Positions 46,540-57,900 of a DNA stretch of 64,000 bases are shown one piece after another. The notes under the pieces were generated by a model. It was not told where the DNA came from. It saw only the letters and a list, made by a program, of their open reading frames with translations, and searched no databases. Each line of letters opens with the position of its first letter. Within the stretch, counting starts at the first letter, position 1. The position numbers and the translations under genes are program-made. Origin of the DNA: Siphonodentalium dalli (taxonomy: Eukaryota > Mollusca > Scaphopoda > Gadilida > Siphonodentaliidae); assembly GCA_032622095.1 (NCBI GenBank), contig CP136069.1:82608958-82672957 (forward strand), read 5' to 3'.

Positions 46540-48133
46540 AGAATAAAAATCAATGCTTTTCTATGGTAATTCTTAAAACGACTTCTTAAGAATCACCAGG
46601 CTGATTTAGCATATATTTGGTATGGAGAATCCTTGTGTGACTAGGATTCAAATTTGAAATGATTTTCGAAAGAAAAACAAATTTAAAACCAAATTTCTTC
46701 AATGAAATTATTGAAACTCTTTTAAACATCATGCTGATTAATCTGATATATGGTGGAAGAGGGCTTGGGTGGTAGATATGCAGGTTGTTAAAATGTGACC
46801 GACCTGCCAAAAAGAGCCAAACCTGACCCTCCCACCTTCTCCCCCTCCTCCTTCCCTCGCCTCCTACCCTGCCCCTCCAAATTCTTGTCAGAGTTATATC
46901 TCTTTATTGCTTTGACAACAATAAGCATTTTAAGACAACTTGAGTTATTTTTACCTGACCACATGCTATGTCAGATTTGATCTTATCTGACATAATTGAA
47001 TAAACAAAGTTCCACAGAGCATGTTTGTGTCTAAGGGTGTTTTGTTAACCACGAGAGAGTGGTTTGGGGGGTGCTAACCCCGGGATTATCAAAAGGGCCA
47101 ATAGGCCCTTTCCTTACCGCTCATGTTTTTTGCCTTTCATTTGTTAACCACCACTTAGCCAGTTAAATGTATTCAACAAGACCAATGAAGCTACATATAG
47201 ATCCTTGAATGCTTGGACTTACATTGGATCAAACAGGGCCGAGATAGGAGATTTAACATGCCCACTAGCCAGGGGCGCCGGAAGCATTCAAGGGCAGGGG
47301 GGCCGAGCCTACAAAAAGGGCACTTTTCCACAAAAAAGGGCATTTTCTCCGCAAACTCAGGAAAATAACCATAAATTCATTGTGGCAAAAATCCCTATTT
47401 TAATGGTATTTGTCGGTGTTTATGGCCGTTTTGTGATAAAATTGACAAAAAATTAATGTTCCTTGTGAAATTGGTGGTATTTGGACCAAAAAAGTCACAT
47501 TTTGCTATAAAAACACGAGATTAAACACACAAAAAGCATTTTCTATCTCCAGAAAAAGGGCAAGTCCTGCCCCCGCTCGCCCCCCTTGGTCAAGGGCAGG
47601 GGGGTCAGCTGCCCCCCCCTCTTCCGGCGCCCCTGCCACTAGCTGCTCAACAAGAGAAACTATTTGTGCTGTTAAATTTGTTTGGTATATATATAGATTC
47701 CTAGCATCATACAGTAGTTATGATATTTTATCAGTATATCTAGGTGTTTGTCATCTGTATATATGCTGTTAATCCTTTTTGTCTATATAATGAGGATTAT
47801 AGCAATTACTACTATTTTTAATAGCACATCCCTATACCCTACAATATCTGTATGGTATCTATGTGGATGATGGTGACTAACCCTTCCCTAAATTTTGTTG
47901 TTGCCTTTGTGGAACATGGTATCACAAGACATGGTTTAAATAATTTTGGAATAATAATGGGTCCAAAGAAAAAAAATGCAGTTCTTGTGAAATGTTCAGA
48001 GTGAGAGTGACTGATATGTTAATAACATGTTTTAAAGTTATTTTTAATAGTACAGACTGCAGTAGATTTCAAAGTACCTGTCTTCTCAGTCCCGATAGTT
48101 TGGTGAGCAACCCAATAGTCATTGACTGTCTTG
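46540..48133 (+). mobile_element. Element B3, left end missing, with hAT MITE inserted
   Basis: Core motifs 'ggtaattcttaaaacgacttcttaag' and 'catatttggtatgga', and the right end ggtgagcaacccaatagtcattgactgtcttg (48100-48133), as in B1 and B2. The left part is missing; the hAT MITE 47270-47635 lies inside. Confidence 0.6.
47270..47635. mobile_element. hAT-type MITE, 366 bp, with 8-bp target duplication
   Basis: CAGGGGCGCCGGAAG at the left end and CTTCCGGCGCCCCTG at the right end are perfect 15-bp inverted repeats, flanked by CCACTAGC at 47262-47269 and 47636-47643. The 8-bp duplication and CAGGG start are typical of hAT. A related fragment is near 49678 (cagggcggcggaagc). Confidence 0.9.
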
Positions 48134-48345
48134 TTTATATGACAATTTTTTGTCTTTTGTCTCCTTTTAGCCAGAAATCAAAAGACATCAACTAGAGACA
48201 GATTAATAATTGTGTTGTATTCTATACATCTGATTTATATGCCTGCGTTCTCCCTAACTGAGTTTTGATGATTCCACATATTAGTTTGCTTAGATTAGCA
48301 TGCAGAGGAAATGATAAAGTATAAACCCAAGCTATCATCTATCTA

Positions 48346-49205
48346 TCTATACTAATAAAACTCAATTTTGTTTGTTTATATGTTTGTCCGCTTGTAGGTG
48401 ACCAAACGACTGGGTTATCATATCTGAATATTTGCATATAGGAGTAATTTTACCCGTGGAGTGCGGAGCATTATTAGATAGGTCCCATTTGCCTCAGATG
48501 TCTTGAAAGGGCACTAATAATTATTTTATACATATTTTGGCTAGAGGCAACCAAACGGTTGGACCCTCGGAACTGAATTTTTTTAAATATGGGTAATTTG
48601 ACCCTGTGAATCTTATTAGATAAGTCCTGTTAACCTCAGATGTTTTAAAAGGACACTACTAATTAATTTAACTAAACAATTTTGTATACCCAAAATGGTT
48701 GCAATCTGGCTGGTGAAAATTGAAACACGGGGATAAATTGACCCGTAGAGTGTCATGAGATAGATGTTGTTGACCTCAGATGACTTAAAGGAGCAAATTT
48801 GAGCAATAAAGAGCGTTCCTTATCAGCTAGCTTAGAAGATATGTACGAAAAAATGGTACAGATGGGTCACCAGACCAGGGGAATGTCATGCGATAGGTGC
48901 ATGCCTTTGACCTCATGTGACTTAACGGGGGACTAATAAATTATATGATCAATAAAGAGCGTTTATCTTCAGTTCAGAATATATGTGAGAATGACGCAGG
49001 AATGTCATGGGATAGGTGCTGTTGACCTCAAAATGATTTAAAGAGGCACTAATAATTAGCAATAAAGAGCATTTAATATTGCTTAAAAGATAGATGTAAC
49101 TTTAGGTGATGTTTACCCCAGATAACTAATAATTGTTTTAACTGACTTGAAGGGCCACTAATAAATTACGCATTTTTCACCCGAGCAACGCCTGCTACCT
49201 ATTAG
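48346..49205 (+). mobile_element. Non-autonomous Helitron-like element
   Basis: Starts TCTATACTAATAAAACTC after a (TCTA)n run and ends with a CCCGAGCAACGCC-type segment and ctacctattag, close to the usual TC...hairpin...CTRR layout. The body is tandem units ('gacttaaaggggcactaataa', 'aataaagagcgtt', 'gatgggtcaccagacc'). Not coding. Confidence 0.6.
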
Positions 49206-49206
49206 A

Positions 49207-49541
49207 TATGGGATGCCAAATTGACATTTAAATAAAAAATTGAGCTTAAGCGCAATAAGGAAGTAATCTCTTATTGCACAATAAGGAATATTCTTATTGC
49301 GCTTAAGCGCAATAAGAGCTAATTGCGCTTAAGCGCAATAAGGGAAGATCTAATTGCGCTTAAGCGTAATAAGAATATTCCTTATTGCGATTAAGCGCAA
49401 TAAGAGATTCCTTATTGCGCTTAAGCGCAATTAGCTCTTATTGCGCTTAAGCGCAATAAGAATATTCCTTATTGCGCTTTAAGATATTCCTTATTGCGTT
49501 TAAGCTCAATTATTTATTAAATGTCAATTTGGCATCCCATA
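49207..49541. mobile_element. MITE built from repeated TTGCGCTTAAGCGCAA palindromes
   Basis: Ends TATGGGATGCCAAATTGACA and its inverse (tgtcaatttggcatcccata); the outer TA is a likely target duplication. Inside are four perfect copies of the 16-bp palindrome (first at 49297-49312), two with one mismatch and decayed copies at the edges, separated by aataagaatattccttatt-type spacers that are themselves palindromic. It follows the Helitron-like end without a gap. Confidence 0.8.
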
Positions 49542-49619
49542 ATTATAAGGAGTCTGTGGATTAAATTTGTGTTATTCATGTTTGCTTAAAATTTCCTAAC
49601 AGATGGAAATTCAGCTGCA

Positions 49620-51300
49620 CATCACACCCCCCCCCCCCCCCCCCCCCCCCGAAAACAAAGAAGAACCTAGGGCACATGCCCAGGGCGGCGGAAGCTACAA
49701 AAAAGTGGGGGGGGGCACCATTTAAAAAAAAATACTACATGAATGAATTGAAAACTGTTCCACTAGTGTGCGCCAGCGCAAATATTGTTTAGTATAATGT
49801 TATTCGTGGCTACCATTATGGGGGTAGAAAATAAGAAAGAGTTTAAATGATGCTACTCTGCTATTCACTTATTTCTGCAGCCAATGTGGACCAATGTGTG
49901 AAAGATATGACCTATGACGTTGATACAACTTATAAAACCTGCGTCCTTTGTCATAAATGTTGTGATGAAATTAGTATACACTATACTGTATAATCCAATT
50001 CACTCCACATACGACAACCGTTGATATCGAAGGAACAATATATAATCACAAGTAACTTTGAATTTTAAATAACACTAAAGTATACATGTACACAGACACA
50101 TGCCTCTTCTACATTTATAGGTGTAATCAGATTTAAACAATGCCCAAGCATGATTATAATTTTTAGAATGATACAAGTTGCCAAATAATGTGTACAATTA
50201 AAATCTACCACCAGGGACCAATCTTAAAAAAAAAAAAATTATATATCATATTGCATATCACTACAACACCCCCCCCCCAAACCCCGCCTGTCCCAATAGA
50301 GGTCAACTCTTAAGGAATGTCATGCCTGACACAATTCATTGGTTGGAAATTTCATATTGAACTAAATATGTTGAAATTGTTCTGATAGTTTGATCTTCCA
50401 AACAGTATATAGTGTGAAATTTAATATCTTCCTATTTTCTGAAAGTTTTGGACTGAAATGGCCATCAGTTAATTGGAAAATTTACAACCGTATATTATGG
50501 GTGTCAGGTTGGAAAGGAAACTTCCAAAGAAACTTGAAACCCAGGAGGAGGTGCAAATGGAATTTCTCATACTTTGTAAATTCTAATCGGTTCAAGCAAG
50601 GGTGCAGTTGGAAATTCCATGTTTGGGCACATAGATGGGCACATACATAGATATCTCATGTGCGTACATTTCATATGCAATTATTAATCCATTGGGAATC
50701 AATACAAAAGTGCAATTCAATGTATAATAACTGACTCATAACTGCCGTTTATTATAACAAATAAATACATATTTATTTTATCAATATCTTGCTAGAAACC
50801 TAGACTTTCCCTGCAACAGATATTTTCATCTCTATCGTATTTACCAACTCACAACTACATACGCTACTGTGGGTTTTTGACTTGACAGGAAAGTGGGCGT
50901 TGTCCCTTGGCCTGACTCGGCGTTCATTCTGTAACAATTGTTTTTGACCTCAAAACCAGTTGCTAGTCGAATTTATTGACGTAACATTAGAGCAATGAGA
51001 AATTTAAATCAATTAATATGACACCCATGCCAAAATATAATAATGAACTTTGTCAAACACACTAAAACTAACGAAACCTTGCAAAATATAGACGCTATTT
51101 ATTTTTGAAAGAATGGATGCGCCCTTCACTATGGATTACAAAAACACAGAAAAGATCAAATCTCATTATTAAACAATAAAAGAGTTGACAGCTTCAAGTT
51201 TGCCACTTTTCGTGTTGAAAATGTCGCGTTTAATGCAATTATCACCGCTTGTTTGCGTGTAATCCACTAAAGGCGATTAAAAATCGGATTAATTGATAAT
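49620..51300. other. Intergenic stretch before the E2F promoter
   Basis: Contains a C homopolymer (about 49627-49650), a fragment like the hAT MITE end near 49678, and otherwise unannotated AT-rich sequence. No gene seen. Confidence 0.5.
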
Positions 51301-51322
51301 TGCTTTTACTTATGCCGCAGAC

Positions 51323-51370
51323 CACGTGTCACCATATGATGTCAGACCGCGGGAAATATGATTTCGCGCC
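51323..51370 (+). promoter_or_regulatory. E2F gene promoter cluster: E-box, CRE-like site and two opposed E2F sites
   Basis: Within 48 bp: CACGTG (51323-51328), TGATGTCA (51337-51344, one base from CRE), GCGGGAAA (51349-51356) and TTTCGCGCC (51362-51370). The last two match the E2F consensus TTTSSCGC on opposite strands, 5 bp apart. The cluster lies about 310 bp before the E2F ATG. Vertebrate E2F1 promoters carry paired E2F sites used for autoregulation, so the same role is likely here. The transcription start site itself is not visible. Confidence 0.7.
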
Positions 51371-51678
51371 ATCTCGCTCTGCTTTGTTTTGATACTGCAT
51401 CTGATAGAGAGGCTAATTTTCGTTTATTTCCTTTACCGGTGTCTGGAATAAATCTTCGCTAAAACTTCATTTAAAAGTGTAATCGGACTATATATAATTA
51501 ATTAGTGAACCTATTCATAATCCACGGACACTTCATGACACATATTTCATTCATAGCATTGTTTATTTTGGACTTGTTTGACCGATTATGACCCTGCCTC
51601 TCGGATAGAGAAATTGTGTTTTCGTCACCTCGACAGACAAAGAAGGCCTGCTGAAGAAAGTTTCACAAAAAGTGTAAA

Positions 51679-51954
51679 ATGCCAAGAGGACACCCGGCAG
51701 GGGTCAGGAAAATATGCACACCAATTCAGAAACGCGAAGCACCTGCTAGTATTGCCGTGGCGTCACAAATAATGAACCTAGCAAGCGTTTTCAAACAGCC
51801 ACCTTCGACGCTTTCATCCATCGCGATCAAGCAAGAGCCTATTTTGACTCAACAGTGCAATAACTATGTTGTTTTCGATAAGACTATGCACACACCGAAT
51901 GGACCAATTCATCAAACCCCAATGGGTGAAAAATCGCCATTGATGCGACCACAG
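51679..51954 (+). CDS. E2F: E2F exon 1 (N-terminal tail)
   Basis: 92 codons from ATG 51679 to acag|gtac. It contains [12 protein letters not shown] (50-53) and ends SPLMRPQ, which joins in phase 0 to AKRKLEL of exon 2; this mirrors the Pro-rich segment ahead of KRRLDL in vertebrate E2F1. The reading frame stays open past the donor to 52164, treated separately as a possible intronic-polyadenylation form. Confidence 0.85.
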
Positions 51955-54900
51955 GTACATTATTTTCATTGTATACATCAACATATTTTTCTCGGCACTT
52001 CAGGTCACTTGCCCGAGTTGCCACATCCTTGTTCCACATCATCAATTTCATTGAAGCAGGAGCAAAATGGGAATGCCTCAAATTCCTCTCACGCTCACGC
52101 AAATAAAGAACTATACGTGCCAACTCGGCCATATATTTTTCCAGACAAACTCCCACGTATTTGAAATAACTTGTCAGAAACAATAAAATTTTACATATAT
52201 TATTATAAACCATTGCAATTTATATGCATGCTTGCATGCAGTCTATGTAAACATACACTCAGATTCATACTGATACTGAGTCTATTGCATTCCCATCAAC
52301 TTTTCATTTCTGAACGGTTGTGGGCTTCCCCCAAATTACGTCACACCGCACTAAATATAAATCTGAAATTAGTTGTGATTGACAGGCGTAAACATGGTCA
52401 CGTGCCAGTGCCGTCATGGCCTCTTCAACCGTGTGAAGCCGATTCTAAGAATCGGAATTAATAGTTGCAGGGTTTGTGACTTTTCGCTCGGCAGTTGTTT
52501 TACTGACAATAAAGGGAAACAGCTAGCTTCCGGGATCCAAAATAATATGTACAATAACTAAGACAGATCTTCTTGAAATTATAAAAAATGTCAATTTATG
52601 TGGATCTCTTGAACGAATTATTTTTTAGATTGGCCAGGCGATTTGTCGCCCATGTTGTCAAAAAATAACACGTAAACGGCCACGAATCAAAAATACATGA
52701 ATGTCGGGACTATCTGCTAAAACAACTACAAAATAAAAAAAAAAGGTAAATGACATAACAAAACGATCTATCAGTTCCCCAGTACCGACAGTAGTACCAC
52801 CGCAGCCAAAACGAGCGAAGAGCAACACAATTGTACCACCAACCCCACCGAAACCCTCCCGACCTTACACAGCCGTATTATTAGCTCCAAAGATTGGCCA
52901 GTTGTACCCTAATTACAGTTGCCTGCAATCCAAATTCCGGTGATTCTTGATTTTAAACTTTCGACCGCTCGTCAACAATCTTCTTTATTTGTCGATTTGT
53001 GAATTTCTCTTCCGGTATAACATGACGTCATGAATACTATTTTAACAACATTTAGCCACACCTTCAGACACCATCGGAATTTCCACACCGAGAGCACGTG
53101 ACATGTTACTAGTTTTTTATTGGGGCACACATTTCTTGGAGCTAAGTTTTGATTGGCGGTAATTACAAGGAATCCCGGGTTTGGGAAATGAAAACTGAAC
53201 GAAAGGTCGTCAGACCCACTATTTTTTTATATGTGGGTATGTAGTTTACTCCAGACTGGCTTGCATGCAGTCAGTATTTTATTATCAAATAAATTATATT
53301 GAATTGAATTGAATTGTGAATGTCACATTTTAGATGTTGAACGCTTCGCTGGGGAGTTGGACTGTATCATATGCTGTTTTCTAGGAGATAAAAAATAGTG
53401 CGCGCTCTCTCACCGACCCATAAATGCCAATGGGAATGCCTCAAATTCCTCTCACGCTCACGCAAATAAAGAACTACCGGTACGTGCCAACTCGGCCATA
53501 TATTTTTCTAGACAAACTCCCACGTATTTGAAGTACTACTTGTCAGAAACAATAAAACCATTGCAATTTATATGCATGCTTGCAGTCAGTATTTTATTAT
53601 CAAATAAATTATATTGAATTGTGAAAGTCATGTTGAATGTAGATGTTGAACGCTTCGCTGAGGAGTTGGACTGTATCATATGCTGTTTTCTAGGAGATAA
53701 AAAATAGTGCGCGCTCTCTCTCACCGACCCATAAATGCCAAAATGGTCACTGGGACGTATTGATACAGACTTTATTACAGAGATGAGGAATGCCGTGGGT
53801 GTCTGGTTCTGCTGTTCGGATTGAGAAAACAATAGATATTATTACCACTTTTATTAGATTAACAGCAGGGATTTTTCTGCCTATTTTGGGAATGGGTCCG
53901 GGTTTTAGAAAAATTCAATTAATCACTGTTACACACAAGTAAATAGTACTAATACCGTAATTTTCTGTGTATAACGCGACTTAAACACAGGCAAGCCTTG
54001 AAATAGTGTGTGTCATTTGCAAATGAGGTCCCCAGAGGGTGAATTTAGTGATGCTAGCATCACAGGCCTTCGATTCTGTAAAATGCAGGAGTGTGGTTGG
54101 TCACTCGCCTAACCTGAAACCCAGGCGTGTGATTTTGGTGGATATTTCGGGGGTATAAAATGACAAACGAAGACTCAAAATTAAATCAATTTTATCACCA
54201 TTGTGATTCATCTTGTACACATGTATTCTCCACATTGAAGTAATTAAAACTCCATTCTCGAATTGCGTCGTAATGATTCCGTTGGATGTAAGTTGTTATG
54301 AAATGCGGTCAGAGACCATGTAACCACGTGAGAGTTTCCTGTTGTGTGAACTCTATCGATATTTTTAAAAATAATGTTTGATTGCCCCGAACTCAAGTTT
54401 CAATTTCTATTCATCTTCACCGCCCATCGGGGCGGCTTCATTTAGAACGCAACACAATCATGGTACCAAAATTACGTTGTGTGGGGTGCACGGTGGGATT
54501 AATTTAAATATGTCATGTTGGTAACAATATCTAGCCGAGAATTACTCAGACCTACATACGAATGCGACGACATCGCTAAACGCACCTGACTATAATAATG
54601 TTCTAGCGCATGCGCAAAACTTAAAACAATTACTTCCGTCGTATACGGCATGTCTGTCGGTCTTCTCCAGCCAACAAGGTTGATCGTTATTATAAACCCT
54701 TTTTCAATCGTGCGCCTAATATCGCCGAGGAGTGTGATTAATTACTCGCCAAGATTTAATTTCAGGCGTGCTATGGTGCGCGATCGCACGCCTCATAATC
54801 AAAGGCCTGGCATCACCAAATTCACCCTCTGGGAACCTCATTCTGCTGAGGTGTAAGCAGAATGGGACCTCATTCTGCAAATGACAGACACCATGTTATA

Positions 54901-57900
54901 CTAATAGTTAGGTCGCCGCATGTACATTATACAATGCGGGCTCCCGGTGTCGCTGATTTAATACGGGCTTTCAGTCATTTATCGATCGATTGAGTGTACA
55001 AAACGTCTGAAAAAATTGATAATTATTCAATAAACCCAATGATATTATATACCTGCATGCAATTGGGAATTTGGTGGTTGAAAATTGGGAATAAAGGTGC
55101 CTTTTTATACGCCCTTTTGAAAAAAAGGCCGTATTATAGTATTGATCTGTCCGTCCGGGCGTCCGTCCGTTAACCTGTTGTCCGGATGATAACTTTAGTT
55201 AGAGTGAACCAAAATTAGTAAAATTTGGTATGTGGGTTTATTAGCCGAAAAGTAAGTTTAAGTTCGAATTTGGGTTCCGCCCGCCAATTTTCACCGGAGT
55301 TATGCCCCTTATTTAACGTTTTTTTTACTTAGAAAATCCTTGAAATTTGTTGTCCGGATGATAACTTTAGCATAGTTTATCGGAATGAATCCAAATTTGG
55401 TATATTACTTTCTCCCACCAAAACACAGGTCAAGTTCGAACTTGGGTTCTGTCCGACCATTTTTGGCAGAGTTATGCCCCTTTTTCGACTCAGAAAATTC
55501 AGTTTTCTTATGTTTTTTGGTTTCCGGATGACAACTCGATTTTGGAATGTTTATACGCAAAACCCGTTTTTTTGTGGATTACATATATCGAAATACAGCT
55601 CAAGTCCGAATTTCGTTTTAATCCGATAATTTTTGCGGGAGTTATGGTCCCTTTTTTTACGTAATTTGACTTAGAAAATCCCTGAAATTTGTTGTCCGGA
55701 TGATAACTTTAGTTAGAGTGAACCGATTTCAATCAAATTTGGTATGTGGGTTTATTGGGTTCCGTCTGCCAATTTTCACCGGAGTTATGCCCCTTATTTG
55801 ACGTAATTTGACTTAGAAAATCCCTGAAATTTGTTGTTCGCATGATAACTTTACTAGAGCTTATCGGATTCAATGATAATTTGGTATATTACTTTCTCCC
55901 ACCAAAACACAGGTCAAGTTCAAATTTGAGTTCCGTCCGCCAATTTTTACCAGAGTTATGCCCCTTTTTTATCAGTTTCCGCCGACCCAAGAGAGGGCGT
56001 ATATTGCACGCCCAGCGTAGCTCTTGTTCCCATTGGGAATGGGGCCGAATACCGGACCCTAAGGACACCTAAAAAAAAACCTGAACAGTACGGTATTTTA
56101 CCAGCATGATAAGATTCCATTTTGAGGCGAAGTTGACACCGATCATGTGATCACACGAGGACAGAGTGGTAATAATAGTAATAACATGATTTTGTCTTGC
56201 ACCATGGTTTATTAACGGCCCTCCAGGAATAATTAACAACCAAGCAGTCTAACATACACTGCCATATAATTGCCTCAGATCAGTGGAGAAACACAGTGCA
56301 AGGCCATTAAAATTATTCCTTCCACAACACAGTTCCTGGGCATATACGCTATACTGCAAGGTTGGAGACATTATCACCAAAATATGTGACACCACCGAGA
56401 CCCTGTGGCATATGACGTTTCTGCAACTATCTTGTATGCATGCAGCTATATACTTTGGTTCTCCTTACAAAGTTAGGTGTATTGACTTGGGAGGAAGATA
56501 TACCCACCATCCATTCGCTGCCTTCTATTTTATGTCAAATTTTTCATACAATTTTCTCCTCCGCCCGAAGCTTCATTGTGGCAGGTGAGAGGTAGCGCAC
56601 TGGTCTCTTGTGCTAGCAGGCCAGGGATCACAACTTGGTTAGGGTATTCTGACAAAAATCGGAACTCGGTCAGATACCAAGTTTGACATTAGTTTGTCAG
56701 ACTGAAAAGTCTCACTTGAGATCACTGAATAAAGATCCGAATGCAAAATGCTGACTTCCCTCATTACAACATTTGTCCAGGTATGTTGTCGTGGGTACAG
56801 TAACCTGTCCGTCAGACGCAGACATTAATGCCAATGGGGTCTTTTTAAATGGATCGCAAATGTAGCCAGCTTTTTTCACCGGCGATCACATTCGTAGCCA
56901 GCTTTTTCTAATTCCATGCTTTATATGGCACGAAATATGACGTCATCACATTTGTGAACTAAAATGTCGATGTCATGCTCCAAAACTGACTGCGTTTATC
57001 AACTTATATAGCTGGAATATAATTGAGCATTCCAACGACATAGATCGGAAACCTCAGGTTGTTAGATGAACTAATATCAAAACAAAATTCAAGTTGTTCA
57101 TCCATCAACTCAGAAAAATAGATTAACCTGATCGTGTTCATTGAGGCTCGCCTGAATATGAAAAGCTGGCTACAAATGTGATCACCATAGAAAAGCTGGC
57201 CACATTTGTGATCGATTTGAAAAGCTGGCTACGAATGTGATCGATGCCTTGTGACAATGACCCCATCAGCGACATTAATGGCTAACCCGTGTGCATGTTA
57301 ATGAACGCTACTGGAGTCACCACAGGGTTACATGTATAAAGTTACGCGGCCATGATAGCACCTGGACCTCTGCATAATCTTCAGTAAATTGAAGGCGTCG
57401 GAGTAATATGTAGACATAGTAGACATACCGGTAACAGATGCAAATGGCCATTATTATCTTTACTTGATATGCACAAAACACTTCCTGTGATTTTCAATAT
57501 GTGTGACATCATATTAAGCAGTACAGCGGCCATTCAGTTTTCAAAATCGAAAGGCTGGATTTATTCTTCATTAAAATTTTATACATGTTGTAATTTAACT
57601 GAAGTAGTCCATTCTTAGAACTTTGCATTTATTTTCCAGGCCAAAAGAAAGCTAGAACTTGATAATGACCTCATTTTCGATAGCTTCAAATCTCCAAAGC
57701 GTGGTCGAAGGCGAACAAAAACTCAAGAAGGAAGCCCACGAATCGGTATGTTCTTTCTTCATATATTTAAAGTACATGTCTATATTCAAGAAATCTGACT
57801 GAAGAACAACTTATTCAACCACTTTTATTCATTCCCATAACCAAGGTTTTCGCTATAGGGGCAGCGGATCCCTTTAAGGTCCTTTTCCCCTCACCCAAAT

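Noticed and set aside
52004-52052. 49-nt mini-intron (51955-52003) joining exon 1 to the following open frame
   Set aside because: Joining at cag|gtc shifts the frame and meets a stop after 16 codons; the join to 57640 matches known E2F proteins instead.
56283-56588. 101-codon open frame in E2F intron 1
   Set aside because: No recognisable domain and no splice context; treated as chance.
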